Assembly (NCBI GenBank): GCA_023614405.1
Contig: CM042694.1
Span: 91,247,285-91,311,284, forward strand
Source of the DNA: Avena insularis
Lineage: Eukaryota > Streptophyta > Magnoliopsida > Poales > Poaceae
Length of the DNA stretch: 64,000 bases
Direction of reading: 5' to 3'
The notes beneath the pieces were generated by a model. The model was given only the letters and a program-made list of their open reading frames with translations, was not told where the DNA came from and did not search any database. How positions within the stretch are numbered: position 1 is the stretch's first letter; every line of letters starts with the position of its first letter. The position numbers and the translations under genes were made by a program. Positions 24,401 through 36,412 of the stretch are shown piece by piece.

Positions 24401-24823
24401 TTGGAAGATATCTTCAACCCATACATGAGAGAATTGAAGATTCATCCCAAGGAGTTATTGCTTGAAGGTGGGGAGGTTCGGATTAAAGAGGTTCAAGGCC
24501 CTAAAGGTGAAGGAAGTCTGGAGGACAGGATGGAAGAATTGGAACAAGAAGTCTTTAGGTACAAGAAGATGGCGGAGCGCGAAGTGGATATCATCCATAA
24601 GATTTGTTCCGAACTCATCACCGAGCACCAAAAAGAGACTGCTGAACTCAAAGACAAAGTCCTCTCACTCTGCCAAACAACCAATGAACTGCAAGCACAG
24701 TTCTATGACGTTCAAAATCAAAACTCTGAGTATGAGGCTAGATTTAAACTCATAAGTGTTGCTGCAAGTTTCAGGATGTTGGAAACCACGATGTCCTTTG
24801 TTGATGGGAAGCCCTTACCTTGA
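24401..24823 (+). CDS. coiled-coil ORF downstream of integrase in element C
   Basis: This is an intact frame of 140 codons in the position where Athila-group elements may carry an envelope-like gene. The product is highly charged (MEELEQEVFRYKKMAEREVD, then KDKVLSLCQTTNELQAQ) with heptad-like leucines over residues about 45-115, so a coiled coil is expected. I see no signal peptide and no membrane segment, so nothing supports an envelope function. Its start could lie further upstream if spliced. The function is unknown; the open frame in an otherwise broken element may be chance survival. Confidence 0.5.
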   Translation: MEDIFNPYMRELKIHPKELLLEGGEVRIKEVQGPKGEGSLEDRMEELEQEVFRYKKMAEREVDIIHKICSELITEHQKETAELKDKVLSLCQTTNELQAQFYDVQNQNSEYEARFKLISVAASFRMLETTMSFVDGKPLP

Positions 24824-26854
24824 AGACGGACAAAGATGAGAGGATACCACCACCACCAAAGGAGTAATTCGTCATCAGGTTTGGCATCCCCTTGGTTTGT
24901 TCCAAGCTTGGGGGAGTGCTGCGGTATCACATCATTATCTTCTATCTTTTTACCTTATTAGTAGAGTCATATCATGAATAGAGGAGTTACTATGTTGTAT
25001 GGTTTGCATTATGGAAGTGTCCCCTCTCTCGTTAGATGTGTATCCCTTGGTATGAGTTGCCGTTATGGAATATTAATGAGAAGTTCTATCATTCACTCTT
25101 TTGCATAGCTTATATTAGTTTTCAATTCGTGGTTATATGATTGATCTTGTTGTTAGTATTGGTATCACTTTGGGATCATTGAGTTAATTTAGTTGGTTTT
25201 GGCAAACCTGGCTCGGTCAGTAGCAACACTATTTTTGAAAGTTGAATGAAAAAGATAAGAGTACTCTAGAGAAAAATAATTTCATCGCCTTTCTTTCTTG
25301 ATTTTGCTCATAAGTCTAGTATTCTCTAGTTAAGATCTTTTGTGCTTCCGAGAAAGATTGCATGTTTGACTTTATCACTTGTATGTTTGTTTCCTTCAAC
25401 TCTTATACTTGCTACCCAGCCTTGCTAGACAAAAACCTGTACTGAGAGGATTTCTTATCATGCATCCACCTCCTTAAAACCAAAACCTTCACCATTTGTG
25501 TCCACGATACCTACCTAGTAGCATTATTGCTATTCCAAGTAAATTCCTGTTTTATCTACCTCGCAAATTAAACTTGTTATGTGAAAATTAGTGATTAAAG
25601 CTCTCACGAACTTGATGGCACACTTTACTTTCTTGCACTTAATAAACTTGAACCATTGTGCTCACCTATGTTGCATATATGCTTGCGCTTTGTAAGTTGT
25701 GAATTAGCAGAACCATGATGTCATGGGGAACGCTTTCATTGCAACGGGTACTTTGTACCAAGTTGATATCATGTTCTTTTGTCTATGGATGTCGTCGGTG
25801 TGAAATGAAAGGGGAGCTTGTAAGTCCATGGAGTTATGCATGTGTGTTAGAGAAACGCCTGGGCCGCTGGTCTAATCCATGCTGACATGGTGGAAACCTG
25901 CAGCGTAATTATAACGAGTATCTATGAAGCATTCTTCTTATAAAAAAAGAGTCCAATATTGAGAAAAAAAAGAGAAAAAGAAAAAAAAGAGATATTATGA
26001 AAACAGGAAAGAGAGAAAAAAGCACCATATTCCCATGGTAAATAAGAAGATTGTTGAGATGCTTGTTGTCTGCTTGCCTTGTCATTTTGATATGGGGATT
26101 GTTCCGTATCATCGGGCAAGGGGTACCCCGTTGGCGGTTCTCTATGATACACATATGCTTATGATGACAAGAACTTACCGATGACTAAACTTGAGTAGCA
26201 TGAGGAGCGGCCCTCGTATTCAAGGGACATGAGATTCTCAACTTATAACTTGTCAATGCATATCCTCATTTTTGATCACATTAACCTTAACCACCTAAAG
26301 ATGCCTATGATAGGGGCAATGAGAGCTGAAAGCTAGTAAGTATCATAATTTTTGGGAGCTCTTTATGAGACTTGCAATCCCTGCTTCCCTCTTTGAAGGG
26401 CCCTTTCTTTCACTTTGTAGTTGAGTCAGTAAACCTATTCCCTTCTATCTCAGCAAGTATTTTGAGTTGATGTGTTTCATTCATTCATATGTTGATTTAT
26501 TCATTCATGTTTCTTATGTTCCTTGTTTTGCACATTGCTCTTATCTTGATGTTTACTACTTTGAAAGCTATCATTGAAAAACCAGTTATTTGTGAACTCC
26601 AGCAAGTTATCAACTATTCTTCGACCAAGAGCTAACTTTGCCATTACCAATTATGATTCACTTTATGTATATTTATTGTGTTTCCTTTACTTATTACAAG
26701 TTGAGTTATATAATAGTGAGTTGTCTTCTATTATGATCTATGTATTTGATGAATGTGATGCTTCTTGTCCGTATTATTTTATCGACTCTTCACTCCATAA
26801 ACCTGAGGCCATGTTTATTGAGCTCAGTTTCGCTTGGGGACAAGCGAAGTCTAA
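24824..26854 (+). other. long 3' untranslated region of element C
   Basis: About 2 kb without convincing coding sequence, with an A/G-rich tract (about 25940-26030). A 98-codon frame at 26574-26870 runs into the LTR and is not recognised. Long 3' spacers are usual in this branch of gypsy elements. Confidence 0.6.
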
Positions 26855-26866
26855 GCTTGGGGGGAG
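26855..26866 (+). other. polypurine tract of element C
   Basis: GCTTGGGGGGAG, directly before the 3' LTR, is the plus-strand priming site for reverse transcription. Confidence 0.8.
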
Positions 26867-26867
26867 T

Positions 26868-28382
26868 TGATACGTCCATTTTGCATCACTATTCTATGTC
26901 TTAATTCACTATTATTCATTGATATATTTCATATTGAGAGGTGATACTTATGTTATTTCATTTATTTTTGCATGGTTGATGACTTTTGGAGCATGGACCG
27001 CTGCAGTCAGGATTCTGATGGAAAATGTGTTGTTTGGAGGCAAAATTCGCGAAGATCAGAAAATCCGGGAAAATATACGGAAAATCCTATTTTTCCAAAA
27101 GACTAAGGATGCCAGAAGACGGAGTGGAGATGGGCCACAGGGGGCCCACACCACCCCATGGCGCGGGTAGCCCTAGGCCGCGCCAGGAGGTGGTGTGGCC
27201 ACGATGGCCCACTCCAGCCTCTCCCCTCTGGCGTATATCATCCTCCTGAAACCCTAAGACTCGGGGAGCAACCACAAAAATATTCCGCCGCCTCTGCGGG
27301 GCGGAAACACCGAGAGAGAAAGATCTCTCTGGCAGACAGATTTCTGCCCAGGGAATTCCTTCCCGGAGAGGGGAGATCGTCGCCATCAACACCACCATCA
27401 AGCTGGACTTCATCGGGATCATCATCATCACCATCACCTCCATCATCACCATCAGCACCCTCATCACCATCTCCATATTGCTGTAACAATTGCGTTGAAT
27501 CTTGCATAGTTCATAGGGGAAACTTTCCCAGTGTTGATTACTCCTTGTAGTTGATGCTATTGAGTGAACCATTGAATTATTGTTTATGTTCAGATTGTTA
27601 TACATCATTATTCCATCTCTGATCATGGTCCATATGATGTCTTGTGAGTAGTTCGTTTTGTTCTTGAGGACATGGGAGAACTCATGTTAATAGTATTGGA
27701 CTTGTGTTGAGAAAGATTCAATAGATTGTTATTTAAGTTGTGGTGTACTTCTTCTAGTGGTGTCATGTGAACGTCGACTACATGACACTTCACCTATATG
27801 GGCCTAGGGGAATGCATTGTGTATTTGGATACTAATCGTAGGGATTGCCGGAGTGACAGAAACCTGAACCCCCGTTAGGAAACCATTGCACAAGAGACGT
27901 AAGGGTCTTAGAGTTTAAAGCTGTGGTTAGGTTTGTACCTTAATTATTTTCTTGTACTTATGGATGTTTGCAAGGGGTATAATCACAAGTATGTATTAGT
28001 CTTGGATGGGGCGGTACATTAGCACAGGTTCACCCACACAACACTTAGCAAGCTAAAGAAGATTAATCAACTATATGAAGCGAAAGCACTTGACGGTCTT
28101 CCCATGTGTCCTCGAGAACGTTTGGTCATCTTAAGTAATACAACCGGCTTGTCCTTTGCTGCATAAAGGATTGGGCCACTTGCTGCATTTATTCCTACAG
28201 TCTTTTATTTACTCGTACTTTGTTTACTTGCTTTATCGAAAACCCCTAAAAATCTGTTTGCTAAGTATTTGCAGAGAATTCCTGACCCATACCACTAGCC
28301 AGCACCTTTTGCTCCTCGTTGGGTTCGACACTCTTAGTTATCGAAAATACTGCGATACACCCCCTATACTTGTGGGTCATCA
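26868..28382 (+). repeat. 3' LTR of element C
   Basis: 1515 bp, TGATACGTCC...GGGTCATCA. Roughly 3-4 % different from the 5' LTR in the parts I compared. Confidence 0.95.
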
Positions 28383-28387
28383 AACAC
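28383..28387. repeat. target site duplication of element C, right (AACAC)
   Basis: Exact copy of 19198-19202. Confidence 0.95.
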
Positions 28388-28522
28388 CCAGGATCCTTTT
28401 CTAGTTGGAGATGTGGCGTATGCTCCATGCACTTGACACATGTGTAGTGCATGTGTCCCACCTAGCACAAGACATATGCGTAACCAGGATAGTATTGCAC
28501 CGTCATGAGCAACGAGGCTCTA
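28388..28522 (-). pseudogene. CACTA A TNP2 transposase, fragment between C and G
   Basis: A 135-bp piece of the A transposase. The minus strand reads YTCVKCMEHTPHLQL and, upstream in a broken frame, SLLMTV and PGYAYV. It matches B at 13495-13625 (RAALLPTV, CVKCMDETPHLQL). The left side continues across element C to 19197. The right side ends at the Tekay LTR. About 0.7 kb of gene between this point and 36413 is missing compared with B. Confidence 0.85.
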
Positions 28523-31500
28523 TATAACACCCCAAAAACCCTAATCAAGATTATCAAGTCCTAATCACCCAATTTAGGGTTAACAATAAACTTTTATTAA
28601 GAAAATGAATATGAATGCTTGTTAGTTTGCATTAATGTGTGATTGATTGAAAATGCCATGCTTGATTGCTACAAATGATAAGATTTGGTTTAAAGGTGAA
28701 TACCACATCATTTAGGACAATTGCTAACAAAATCCAAGAAGAAGAAAATCAAAAATGAATTAAAATGAGCAAATGGTCATTTTGACCAAAGTTGCTCACT
28801 AGACCACTTTGGGTGTTCCTAGAAGACAATCTCTAACAGAAACAATTCTACTTCTTTTCACCCCTTGCTAGACCAAGTGAAAGTGAACCCAAGCCCACTT
28901 TGCAAACCCACAAAAACATTTTCCAAATCAATTTAAAAGACATTGCCAAATTGAATCTAGTTCATATGCATAGATCACACTTTTTCAAAAACCCATCAAA
29001 TGAATTCACCTTGACCTCTCCAAGCAAACATAGACTCTCAAGCTTAAGTAAAGATCACTCAAAAATTTAGAATCAAAAAATCCAAAGTTTACTTCTTGCG
29101 GCCATTAACGCAAACACCTGGTTAGCAGAGATTAAGCTTCTTCCTAACTTCACTATTGAGCACAGTAAACCTCGACCATTTGGTCCCCTCTTAACCCTCT
29201 GGTCCCCTCCGAGTCCAACTAGCACCCAGACCAACCACTCCTTCACCGTGGAGCATAGTGGAGCGCCGCCCAATTATGGTCATTGTCGGCCGACCACGGC
29301 CAGCTCACAGCAGACACCGCTACAGCCAACCATCATGTCTAGGAAGCACGCGAGCATCCACCGCCACCCCCTGTCCTAGCCTCGACCCTAGCCGAGCCCT
29401 GGACCACCCTAGCTACGCCTCGCACCATGCCTCTGCGCCATGTCCAGAGCGCTCCAGTGCGCCGCACCCGACCCGCTCACCCAGCTCACTCCTTGACCTC
29501 ACCGCACATGCGCATCCTCGCCATGATCACACCACCCCGGCAGACATCCCCGTTCGCCGCCGCGTGACCTGTAGACACCGTGCGATGCATCGAACGCCGC
29601 CTCTGCCGCGCTGATTGCTGCATGCTCCCGGCCGAACCACACTGCCCCACGCCTAGCATTTACACCCGTGAGAACCGCAAGGGAGCACCGCAACGTCCTA
29701 CGCCCCCGCCCATGCCGTTAGCCGCCTGTAGCGACACCACCATCGAGCTCACGCCGCACCATTCGGTCCCCTCGCTGCAGTATAAAAGGAGGCCACCCCT
29801 GCCTCATTTCTCCACACCTTTCCACTCACCACCTCTCACTGACCATTACCCACTTCTTCCCGGAGCAAGGCGAGCTCTCTCTTGCCGGAATTTGGCCGGA
29901 GCCCGGCGCTGCTGGAGGAGAAGGGCACAACCGATTTATACCACCCCAAGCCCTGCTGTGACCGCGCCTCACCTCGCCATCGTTTACCATGTTGATTGCC
30001 CCCATCGCCGACCCTAGCTGGAGACCAGGTGAGCCCCGCGAGACCCCCACCACCGCGCTAGGTTTAGTTCCTCGCCGGAGCAGTTCGTCGTCGAAGACGA
30101 CACCCAGCCGTTGGATTAGAATTAGATCGCACGACCTAGATCCCCTGATACCGCTTCGCTTAGTTAGTCGCACTGACTGGTGGCCCCCATCTGTCAGCAG
30201 CCCGCTGCGCCGCATAGTGTAGCTGGGCCGGCCCGTTTAACTTCCCGCGCTGGCCTGGGAATTCAAATAATTGTTTTTCCATTTTAGTTTAAACTAGTTT
30301 CTATCCACAGATTTAAAAATCAATTCAGAGAGTTTCACTCAACCAATTTGGATGATTCCAATTTTGTTGGAAAGGTATTCAAATTATCTATCCAAGGCCG
30401 TTGGATTCAAATCATTTGAAACTATAGATCATATATACTAAAAATAACAAGGAAGAGACTTTTGCAACTTCAAACATTTTTCAAAAATCAACCATAAATG
30501 CTTTTGACTTGATTCCAACTCTCAAAAATCACATTTGACAATATCTATATGAATATGTAAAAATATGTTGGTTTACATGCAGTGATCTTGGACTAGTACT
30601 AAAAGAATGCTATATAGGCATTTCTAGTCATTTTAAATCTATTAAATAATAATCTTAAACTTTATAAAATATGATCAACACTTTAAATCACATTCCCATG
30701 TATTAGAATAATTGGTGATGACATGTGTCAACATGATCCCATATTTTAGTTGGAGAATATTAAATCTTAAGTAGTCTTCAATGAGTAGAAATTACTTTTC
30801 CAAAATAAAATAAATGAGACTAGTTCTTTATGTCATGTGATGAATGTGATGATGCTAGATCATCTTGTGTGAGACTTAGTGTGCTAATTAGAAGTAGTTA
30901 AGAATTGTTTGGTGATTATGTACCTCGTATGTATTTATAGACGCTAGAACCAACCTGGACTACGAGGAGGAGGAGTACTACTACTACGAAGAAGAAAACT
31001 TCAACCACTACACTACCCAAGGCAAGCTACCACTTGCATGTTTCATAACAATGCAAGCTATAACTATGCAAGCCATCATTAACAATGCAAGCTAACCCTT
31101 GCAAGCTTGATAACCTAAGCAAGATGCTTTAGGCATGATTTGGTTATATACATTTGATTACACCAATACCTAGTTTTACTCGCAAGCTTTATTCTTTTAC
31201 TTTTACAAAGTTCTTTACTATTAGTTATTAATTTGGTGAAATGGGTTACATGCCATAAAAAGCATAAAAGTAGAGTTAGTTAGTTACACTTGATTAGCAC
31301 CCCTCATTAGTGACACCCCCTTGATAGATGCTAGTGCTAAACTACTATTGGTCACTTAGATGGGAACACTTGGAGAGAATGGTTGTGAAAACCTTGGAAT
31401 GATGATTCATTCTATTGAAATGTTTTGACATGTGTTGTGAGACTCAATGGTTTGATGATGAAGCTACTTGAGGCATGAGCCTTGGTTTTTATAAAACCTG

Positions 31501-32472
31501 ATGGTTGGGTTCGGATGCGATACCATTCCAATTTTACCGTACAACCACAATACCGGAATTGGCTAGGGCTTAACTGGAAGTTTATATGCATTAGTATGGG
31601 TTCCCTCTCGAAAAGAGGTTGAGCTGAGGCTACCTCGTGAGTGTGAATGTCCACCTATGCAGTACCCAGGATGGAAGATGGCCATGGCTGGGAGGCCAAG
31701 CTCATAGGGGAGGTGCCTATACTAGAGTGTGTAATTGAAAGGTTATGATTGATTATCCGCATACCAAGTATTATGATTCAGGGTTATCCCTGACGGATGT
31801 ATCGAATGTTGTGGTGAAAGTGTACCACCTCTATAGAGTGTCAAACTATTCGAATAGCCGCGTCCACGGTTATGGACAGTTGGTGTGGCCATACTATTCT
31901 ATTGTCAGATGTTTCCAAAATGACTTTTGAATTGAAATATGATTTTGACTTGACCACAATAGGGCTGTGGACATGAAAACTAGGTTCCCACTTAGGTGAT
32001 GTAGAGAATTAAATTAGGTCTTTACCTTTGAACTCTTTATGAAATAAACTCAGCTTTTGCAAATAAACTTAGAGCTTAAGATTGCTAGTAGAACTATCTT
32101 TCTTGTTAAGTGATAGTTTGCGAGTACTTAAAACGTACTCATGGCTTTGTCCCTGTCTATTCCCATGGCCAGACTATGAAGAGGACTACCAAGATGATGG
32201 ACAACAGGAGGTCTACGACAACTAGGATCATCTCCCATCGTCAGCATTGCCTGTGACCCTGAAGATGGAGCCCACTACTACGCTTATATTTCCACTGCTT
32301 GATTTGTATTAAGACTGGATGATGAGATCCTTTATTTGCAAGATCTATATTATGGTTTGTAATGGATGATGTACTATGATATCCAATCTGTTATGTCTCA
32401 CAAAAATGGTAATCCTGGGATTGCGAGATATGGCATAATAGGTATCTGGGATTAAAAATCCTGGTGTTGACA
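28523..32472 (+). repeat. 5' LTR of element G
   Basis: The LTR probably begins TATAACACCCC (mutated TG) at 28523 and ends TGTTGACA at 32472, about 3950 bp. A GC-rich block at 29230-30240 holds the promoter. GC-rich frames in it (for example 29258-30017) have no recognisable product and are taken as chance. Confidence 0.8.
29781..29789 (+). promoter_or_regulatory. TATA box of the element G LTR
   Basis: TATAAAAGG lies inside a GC-rich region, followed by a C/T-rich stretch suited to a start site about 30 nt downstream. This places the U3/R border near 29815. Confidence 0.65.
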
Positions 32473-32475
32473 AGT

Positions 32476-32488
32476 TGGTATCAGAGCC
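32476..32488 (+). other. primer-binding site of element G (tRNA-Met)
   Basis: TGGTATCAGAGCC, a perfect match to the standard tRNA-iMet primer site, 3 nt after the LTR. Confidence 0.95.
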
Positions 32489-32700
32489 ATCCTGACCATA
32501 GGAGACCCTAGTTAGAATGGACGCTTGAACCAAAGACTTAGTTTAAAAACAAAAGAAGTGAGTATTTATGAAAAACTATTTCCACTCTTATCCCTAATAT
32601 TCTCTAAGAAAATTCATATTCCTCAAAAATTCTTGAAATCCTACATAAAATTCGACACAGTTGATCACCTCACTAACTTGCTCATCCTAAACTCTTATAG

Positions 32701-33461
32701 ATGGAGGTCAATTATTGCAAGTTCTACTAGCTAGGCAACGGAGGCCAACTGATCTTTGAGAAGGATCTGGAGGCACTGTTAGAATATCTAGAACGTCCGC
32801 ACCCAGAATTCTTCAAGGCCCAACTCAATGTTCACATAGGAAGAGATCTACAATGGTTGATAGTTGCGGATCTCAGAGGCAGGATGGAAGCACCCACTTC
32901 AGAGAAGATTCAATTCACCTTGAGGGAGAACAAATGGCTAGATGGATTAGCCAGGGCCATGCATGAAGCTCTTGCCCATCTGTGTGGGCAAAACATCAAC
33001 TTGATCAAGGGAACTCGCTTTGCGTAATTCACAAGGCGTGATTCTATGGGAATGCCCTTGGAGATGCTAGGACATCCAGAGCTGAAGCACCAGGTGCACA
33101 ACCTTGACTTCAGGCTATATGACAAACATAAGGAGTTGGACAACGCTCGAGCCTACGCCAACCACAACCTTGCCATTGCCGTCAAGAAGGACCAGACTCT
33201 CGCCATCCTTGCCAAGGAGCGCTATTCGCTTCGTCGTCAGCGCGAGAAGAAGGATCGCACCATCGATCATCTTCGTAAGAAGGTGGCCGCTCTTGAGAAG
33301 ACCATCCGTGAACCAGAAGTCCACTTGAAGCAAAAGAGGAGGAAGGTGAAGACATCCAGGGAGATCTTTACTCGTACCTCAGCGATGACAATGACTACCT
33401 AGAGGACGATGCCATGGATTTCCACACTGATGATGATGACTCCAATTTCATAGATGATTAG
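32701..33461 (+). pseudogene. additional ORF before gag in element G (coiled coil, acidic tail)
   Basis: One frame from 32701 (MEVNYCKFY) stays open to about 33350 apart from TAG at 32728 and TAA at 33026, then shifts frame and ends at 33461. The N-terminal part (LEALLEYLERPHPEFF, LQWLIVADLRGRM) is globular-looking. The middle (33150-33340) is a charged coiled coil (RRQREKKDRTIDHLRKKVAA). The C-terminus is very acidic (YLSDDND, HTDDDDSNFIDD). I do not know its function. Its position between primer site and gag is unusual for gypsy elements. It could once have been translated as a separate protein. Confidence 0.6.
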
Positions 33462-33710
33462 ATGCGCTTGATCACGACCGTAGGAATGAGCTGTATCGGT
33501 CCCATTGTATCGTATTCTCCTAGAATGGTTCTTAAAACCATATATTTCTATGTGTGTGTAGTGTGTGTTTGTTGTGTGCTTGCACTGCATGAATGAGAAG
33601 AGTTTCTTAGTGTGCAAAACCTGAGTCAAACTCAAAGTTTAAAACTTTTGAAACAAAACCATTAACCTTAGAGAATTCCCTCTTATCTCAATATCTATCT
33701 CTATCTTCAG

Positions 33711-34870
33711 ATGACTCATGGAAACACTGGATGAAGCAGCTCATCTCAGGACCCGATGTTGCAGATTCTGCAAATGCTAGTCTCTAACCGTGAAGCAAGT
33801 AGAGCCGAACGCCAAGCCAACCTGGCCACCTTGCAACAGATAGCCCAAATGGCCCACAACAATCAAGGCCATGGAAACCAGGAAAACCATGGATCAAATC
33901 TTAAAAACTTTCAGAATGCCAACCCACCTATCTTTAGTAAGTCTGAGGATCCCTTAGATGCTGATGACTGGCTACAAACCATGGAAAACAACCTGGAGGT
34001 CGCAGGAGTCGAAGCCAATGAAAAGGTCCTGTTTGCCACCCACTACCAAGTCGGAGATGCAAGAGCCTGGTGGAATAGCACCCGTGCCATGAACGACGGT
34101 CAGGTGATGACTTGCAAAGAATTCAAGATTAAGTTCAGCCGCATCCATGTGCCTCAAGGTTTAGTCACCAGGATGAGAGATGAGTTCAGGGAACTGAAGC
34201 AGGGAAGGATGATGGTAGTTGAGTATCGTGACAAATTTATGTCTCTAGCTAGATATTCCCCTGATGAGATCAACACCGAAGCCAAGAAGAAGGAGAGGTT
34301 CTTAAATGGTTTGCATGATGAGATGCAGACGGTACTAGTCAACATCTGTTTTGTGGACCTGGAATAACTAGTGGATTTTGCCATCCAGTTAGAAGGTAAA
34401 ATCAACCATGCCAACGACAACTGGAAGCGTCGCATGATGTTGTATCCCACCATACCCAAAAGTATCGCCCCAACCTGTCTACAGGATATGCCCGAAGAAA
34501 CAATAGACCCCCTATGTCCCGTCCGAACTATCCCAATCGTAGGGGAGGAAACTAGAGGACCGGAGGAAACCATAACAGTAACTCCGGCAACTCCAATAAC
34601 TTCAACCATGCTGTGCCCAAGACCACCAACAATAACACCAGCAACACCAATACTGCCTCAAGGACTGGAAGCAATGACGTGCCCATTGCCGCAAAAGACA
34701 AGTCCCATATTACTTGTTTTGAATGCGGAGTCAAGGGTCACTACTCCAACGAGTGCCCCAAGAAGCTTGCAGCAGCCCCCAATGTGAATGCACCTGCTCA
34801 GTAGCAACGACGTGTTCAACCTGGAAAGAGATTTGCCCCAGGGAACTCGCTTAACCGCAATGGCCGTCTG
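33711..34870 (+). pseudogene. gag of element G
   Basis: Capsid/nucleocapsid protein. The ATG at 33711 is followed by an in-frame TGA at 33732; the rest is open to 34367. Core motifs are PPIFSKSEDPLDADDWLQ, KVLFATHYQVGDARAWW, FKIKFSRIHVPQ and KQGRMMVVEYRDKF. After a TAA and a frameshift the zinc knuckle appears as CFECGVKGHYSNEC (34713-34754, CCHC). Element C has no such knuckle. The spacing and order are those of Tekay-type gag. Confidence 0.85.
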
Positions 34871-35295
34871 TTCCACATGAATGCTAAAGAAGCCCAGGAA
34901 GCGCCAGATGTCGTGCTGGGTATGTTTTCTGTTAACTCAGTACTTGCAAGAGTGTTGTTTGATTCTAGAGCATCGCACTCATTTGTTACAGAAGAATTTG
35001 CATACACTAGTAAGATTCAACCAACCAAATTGAAGCATGTTATGATAGTTCAAATACCTGGTTTAACCACCAAAGCTAGAAAAATTTGCAAGGCCGTACC
35101 TATCAGAATCCATGGCATAGACTTTTATGCTAACCTAATAGTACTTGGAACCAAAGGTTTGGAAGTAGTACTAGGAATGGATTAGATGTCGAAACATAAA
35201 GGATTAATCGACTGTGCCAAGAAAGCCATACCTGTGACTAGTAGCTCTGGAGTATCAGTAGAGCATGTATCGAAAACATTGCCCCGTCAATTCAA
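34871..35295 (+). pseudogene. aspartic protease of element G
   Basis: The active-site loop is visible as LFDSRASHSFVTEEF near 34960-35000. The canonical motif is D-S-G-A-S, so the Gly next to the catalytic Asp is Arg here, which should inactivate the enzyme. Downstream are IHGIDFYANLIVLG and EVVLGMD, and a TAG at 35183. The family is retropepsin-like (RVP_2). Confidence 0.85.
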
Positions 35296-36412
35296 ATGCA
35301 ACAAGAGCCTAGCCTAACCAACCCTGACCAAGTCAGAGTAGTCTGTGCATACCCCGATGTATTCCCAGATGAATTGCCTGGTATGCCCCCAGATCGGGAT
35401 ATTGAGTTCATTATTGAACTAGTTCCTGGCACTAGACTAATAGCTCAGAGACCTTCTAGTGTGAACCTGTCTAAATTAGTGGATTTGAAGAAGCAACTTC
35501 ATGCTATGTTGGAAAAAGGTTTGATTCAACCAAGCGCATCGCCATGGAGATCACCCGTCTTGTTTGTGGACAAGAAAGATGGAGATAACCGTTTGTGTAC
35601 GGATTACCGGAAGTGGAATGATGTCACCATTAAGAACAAGTACCCACTACCGGAGATAGAAGATCTGTTTGACCAGTTGACCGGTGCCAAAGTGTTTTCT
35701 AAGATTGATCTTAGAACTAGTTATCATCAACTCAAGATTCATGCCACGGATATCCCAAAGACAGCCTTCACCACTAGATATGGATTGTATGAGTACACTG
35801 TCATGTCTTTTGGGTTAACCAATGCCCCCGCTTATTTCATGAATCTCATGAATAAGATTTTTATGAACTTCCTGGATAAGTTTGTCGTTGTTTTCATCGA
35901 CGACATTCTAGTCTATTCCATGTCAGAAGAAGACCATGAGTAGCACCTGAGAACCATCCTTGAAACCCTTAGAGAGCATCAGTTGTATGCCAAGTTTAGC
36001 AAATGTGAGTTCTGGTTGAAGGAATTAGGATTCCTTGGACATATCGTGTCGGAAGGAGGAATTGCTATCGATCCCAAGAAGATTAAGGATGTTGAAGAAT
36101 GGAAAGCCCCAACCACTCAAACCCAAGTTCGTGCATTTCTCGGATTAGCGGGATATTACCGCAAGTATGTTGAAGGATTTTCAAGCATCGCAAGACCGCT
36201 AACCCAGTTGTTGAAGAAAGATAAGAGGTTTGAATGGACGGACAAATGTGAAACAAGTTTTCAAGAACTCAAGAAGAGATTGATTTCAGCCCCAATTTTT
36301 GATCATGCCGAATATCACCAAGCCTTTTGATGTGTATTATGACGCATCCAAGATTGGTCTCATATGTGTGTTGATGCAAGACGGCAAAGTCATATCCTAT
36401 CTGTCCCGACAA
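35296..36412 (+). pseudogene. reverse transcriptase and truncated RNase H of element G
   Basis: Reverse transcriptase blocks are seen in order: [50 protein letters not shown] and the catalytic FIDDILVYS near 35895. After TAG at 35941 come [17 protein letters not shown] and [12 protein letters not shown]. The RNase H start (YYDASKIGLICVLMQDGKV) is in a shifted frame and ends at about 36412, where CACTA A sequence takes over. The D-D pair is intact, but stops and truncation make it inactive. Confidence 0.9.

Larger units (their letters stand above)
19203..28382 (+). mobile_element. Athila-type gypsy LTR retrotransposon C, complete but defective
   Basis: It has two LTRs (19203-20714 and 26868-28382) with TG...CA ends, a tRNA-Asp-type primer site, a polypurine tract, and gag, protease, RNase H remnant and integrase in the gypsy order. 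It is flanked by a perfect 5-bp duplication AACAC. The reverse transcriptase is missing through an internal deletion near 22500-22530. LTR start TGATACGTCCATTTTGCATC is familiar from Triticeae gypsy families, but I do not assign a family name. In the first 245 bp the LTRs differ at about 10 sites. It interrupts the A transposase gene. Confidence 0.95.
28523..36412 (+). mobile_element. Tekay-type gypsy retrotransposon G, 3' truncated
   Basis: A 3.95-kb 5' LTR, a tRNA-Met primer site, an extra ORF, gag with zinc knuckle, protease, reverse transcriptase and the first part of RNase H lie in order on the plus strand. The element then stops inside RNase H (KVISYLSRQ) and CACTA A sequence resumes. 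Integrase and the 3' LTR are missing, as is about 0.7 kb of the A transposase, so one deletion removed both. The wording of the reverse transcriptase ([20 protein letters not shown]) is that of the Del/Tekay chromovirus clade. Confidence 0.9.

Noticed and set aside
24401..24823. Envelope gene of the Athila-type element
   Set aside because: No signal peptide, membrane segment or fusion-like region; only a coiled coil is visible.
29258..30222. GC-rich frames of 65-145 codons on both strands
   Set aside because: They lie in the promoter/leader part of the Tekay LTR; GC-rich sequence gives chance frames and no motif is present.
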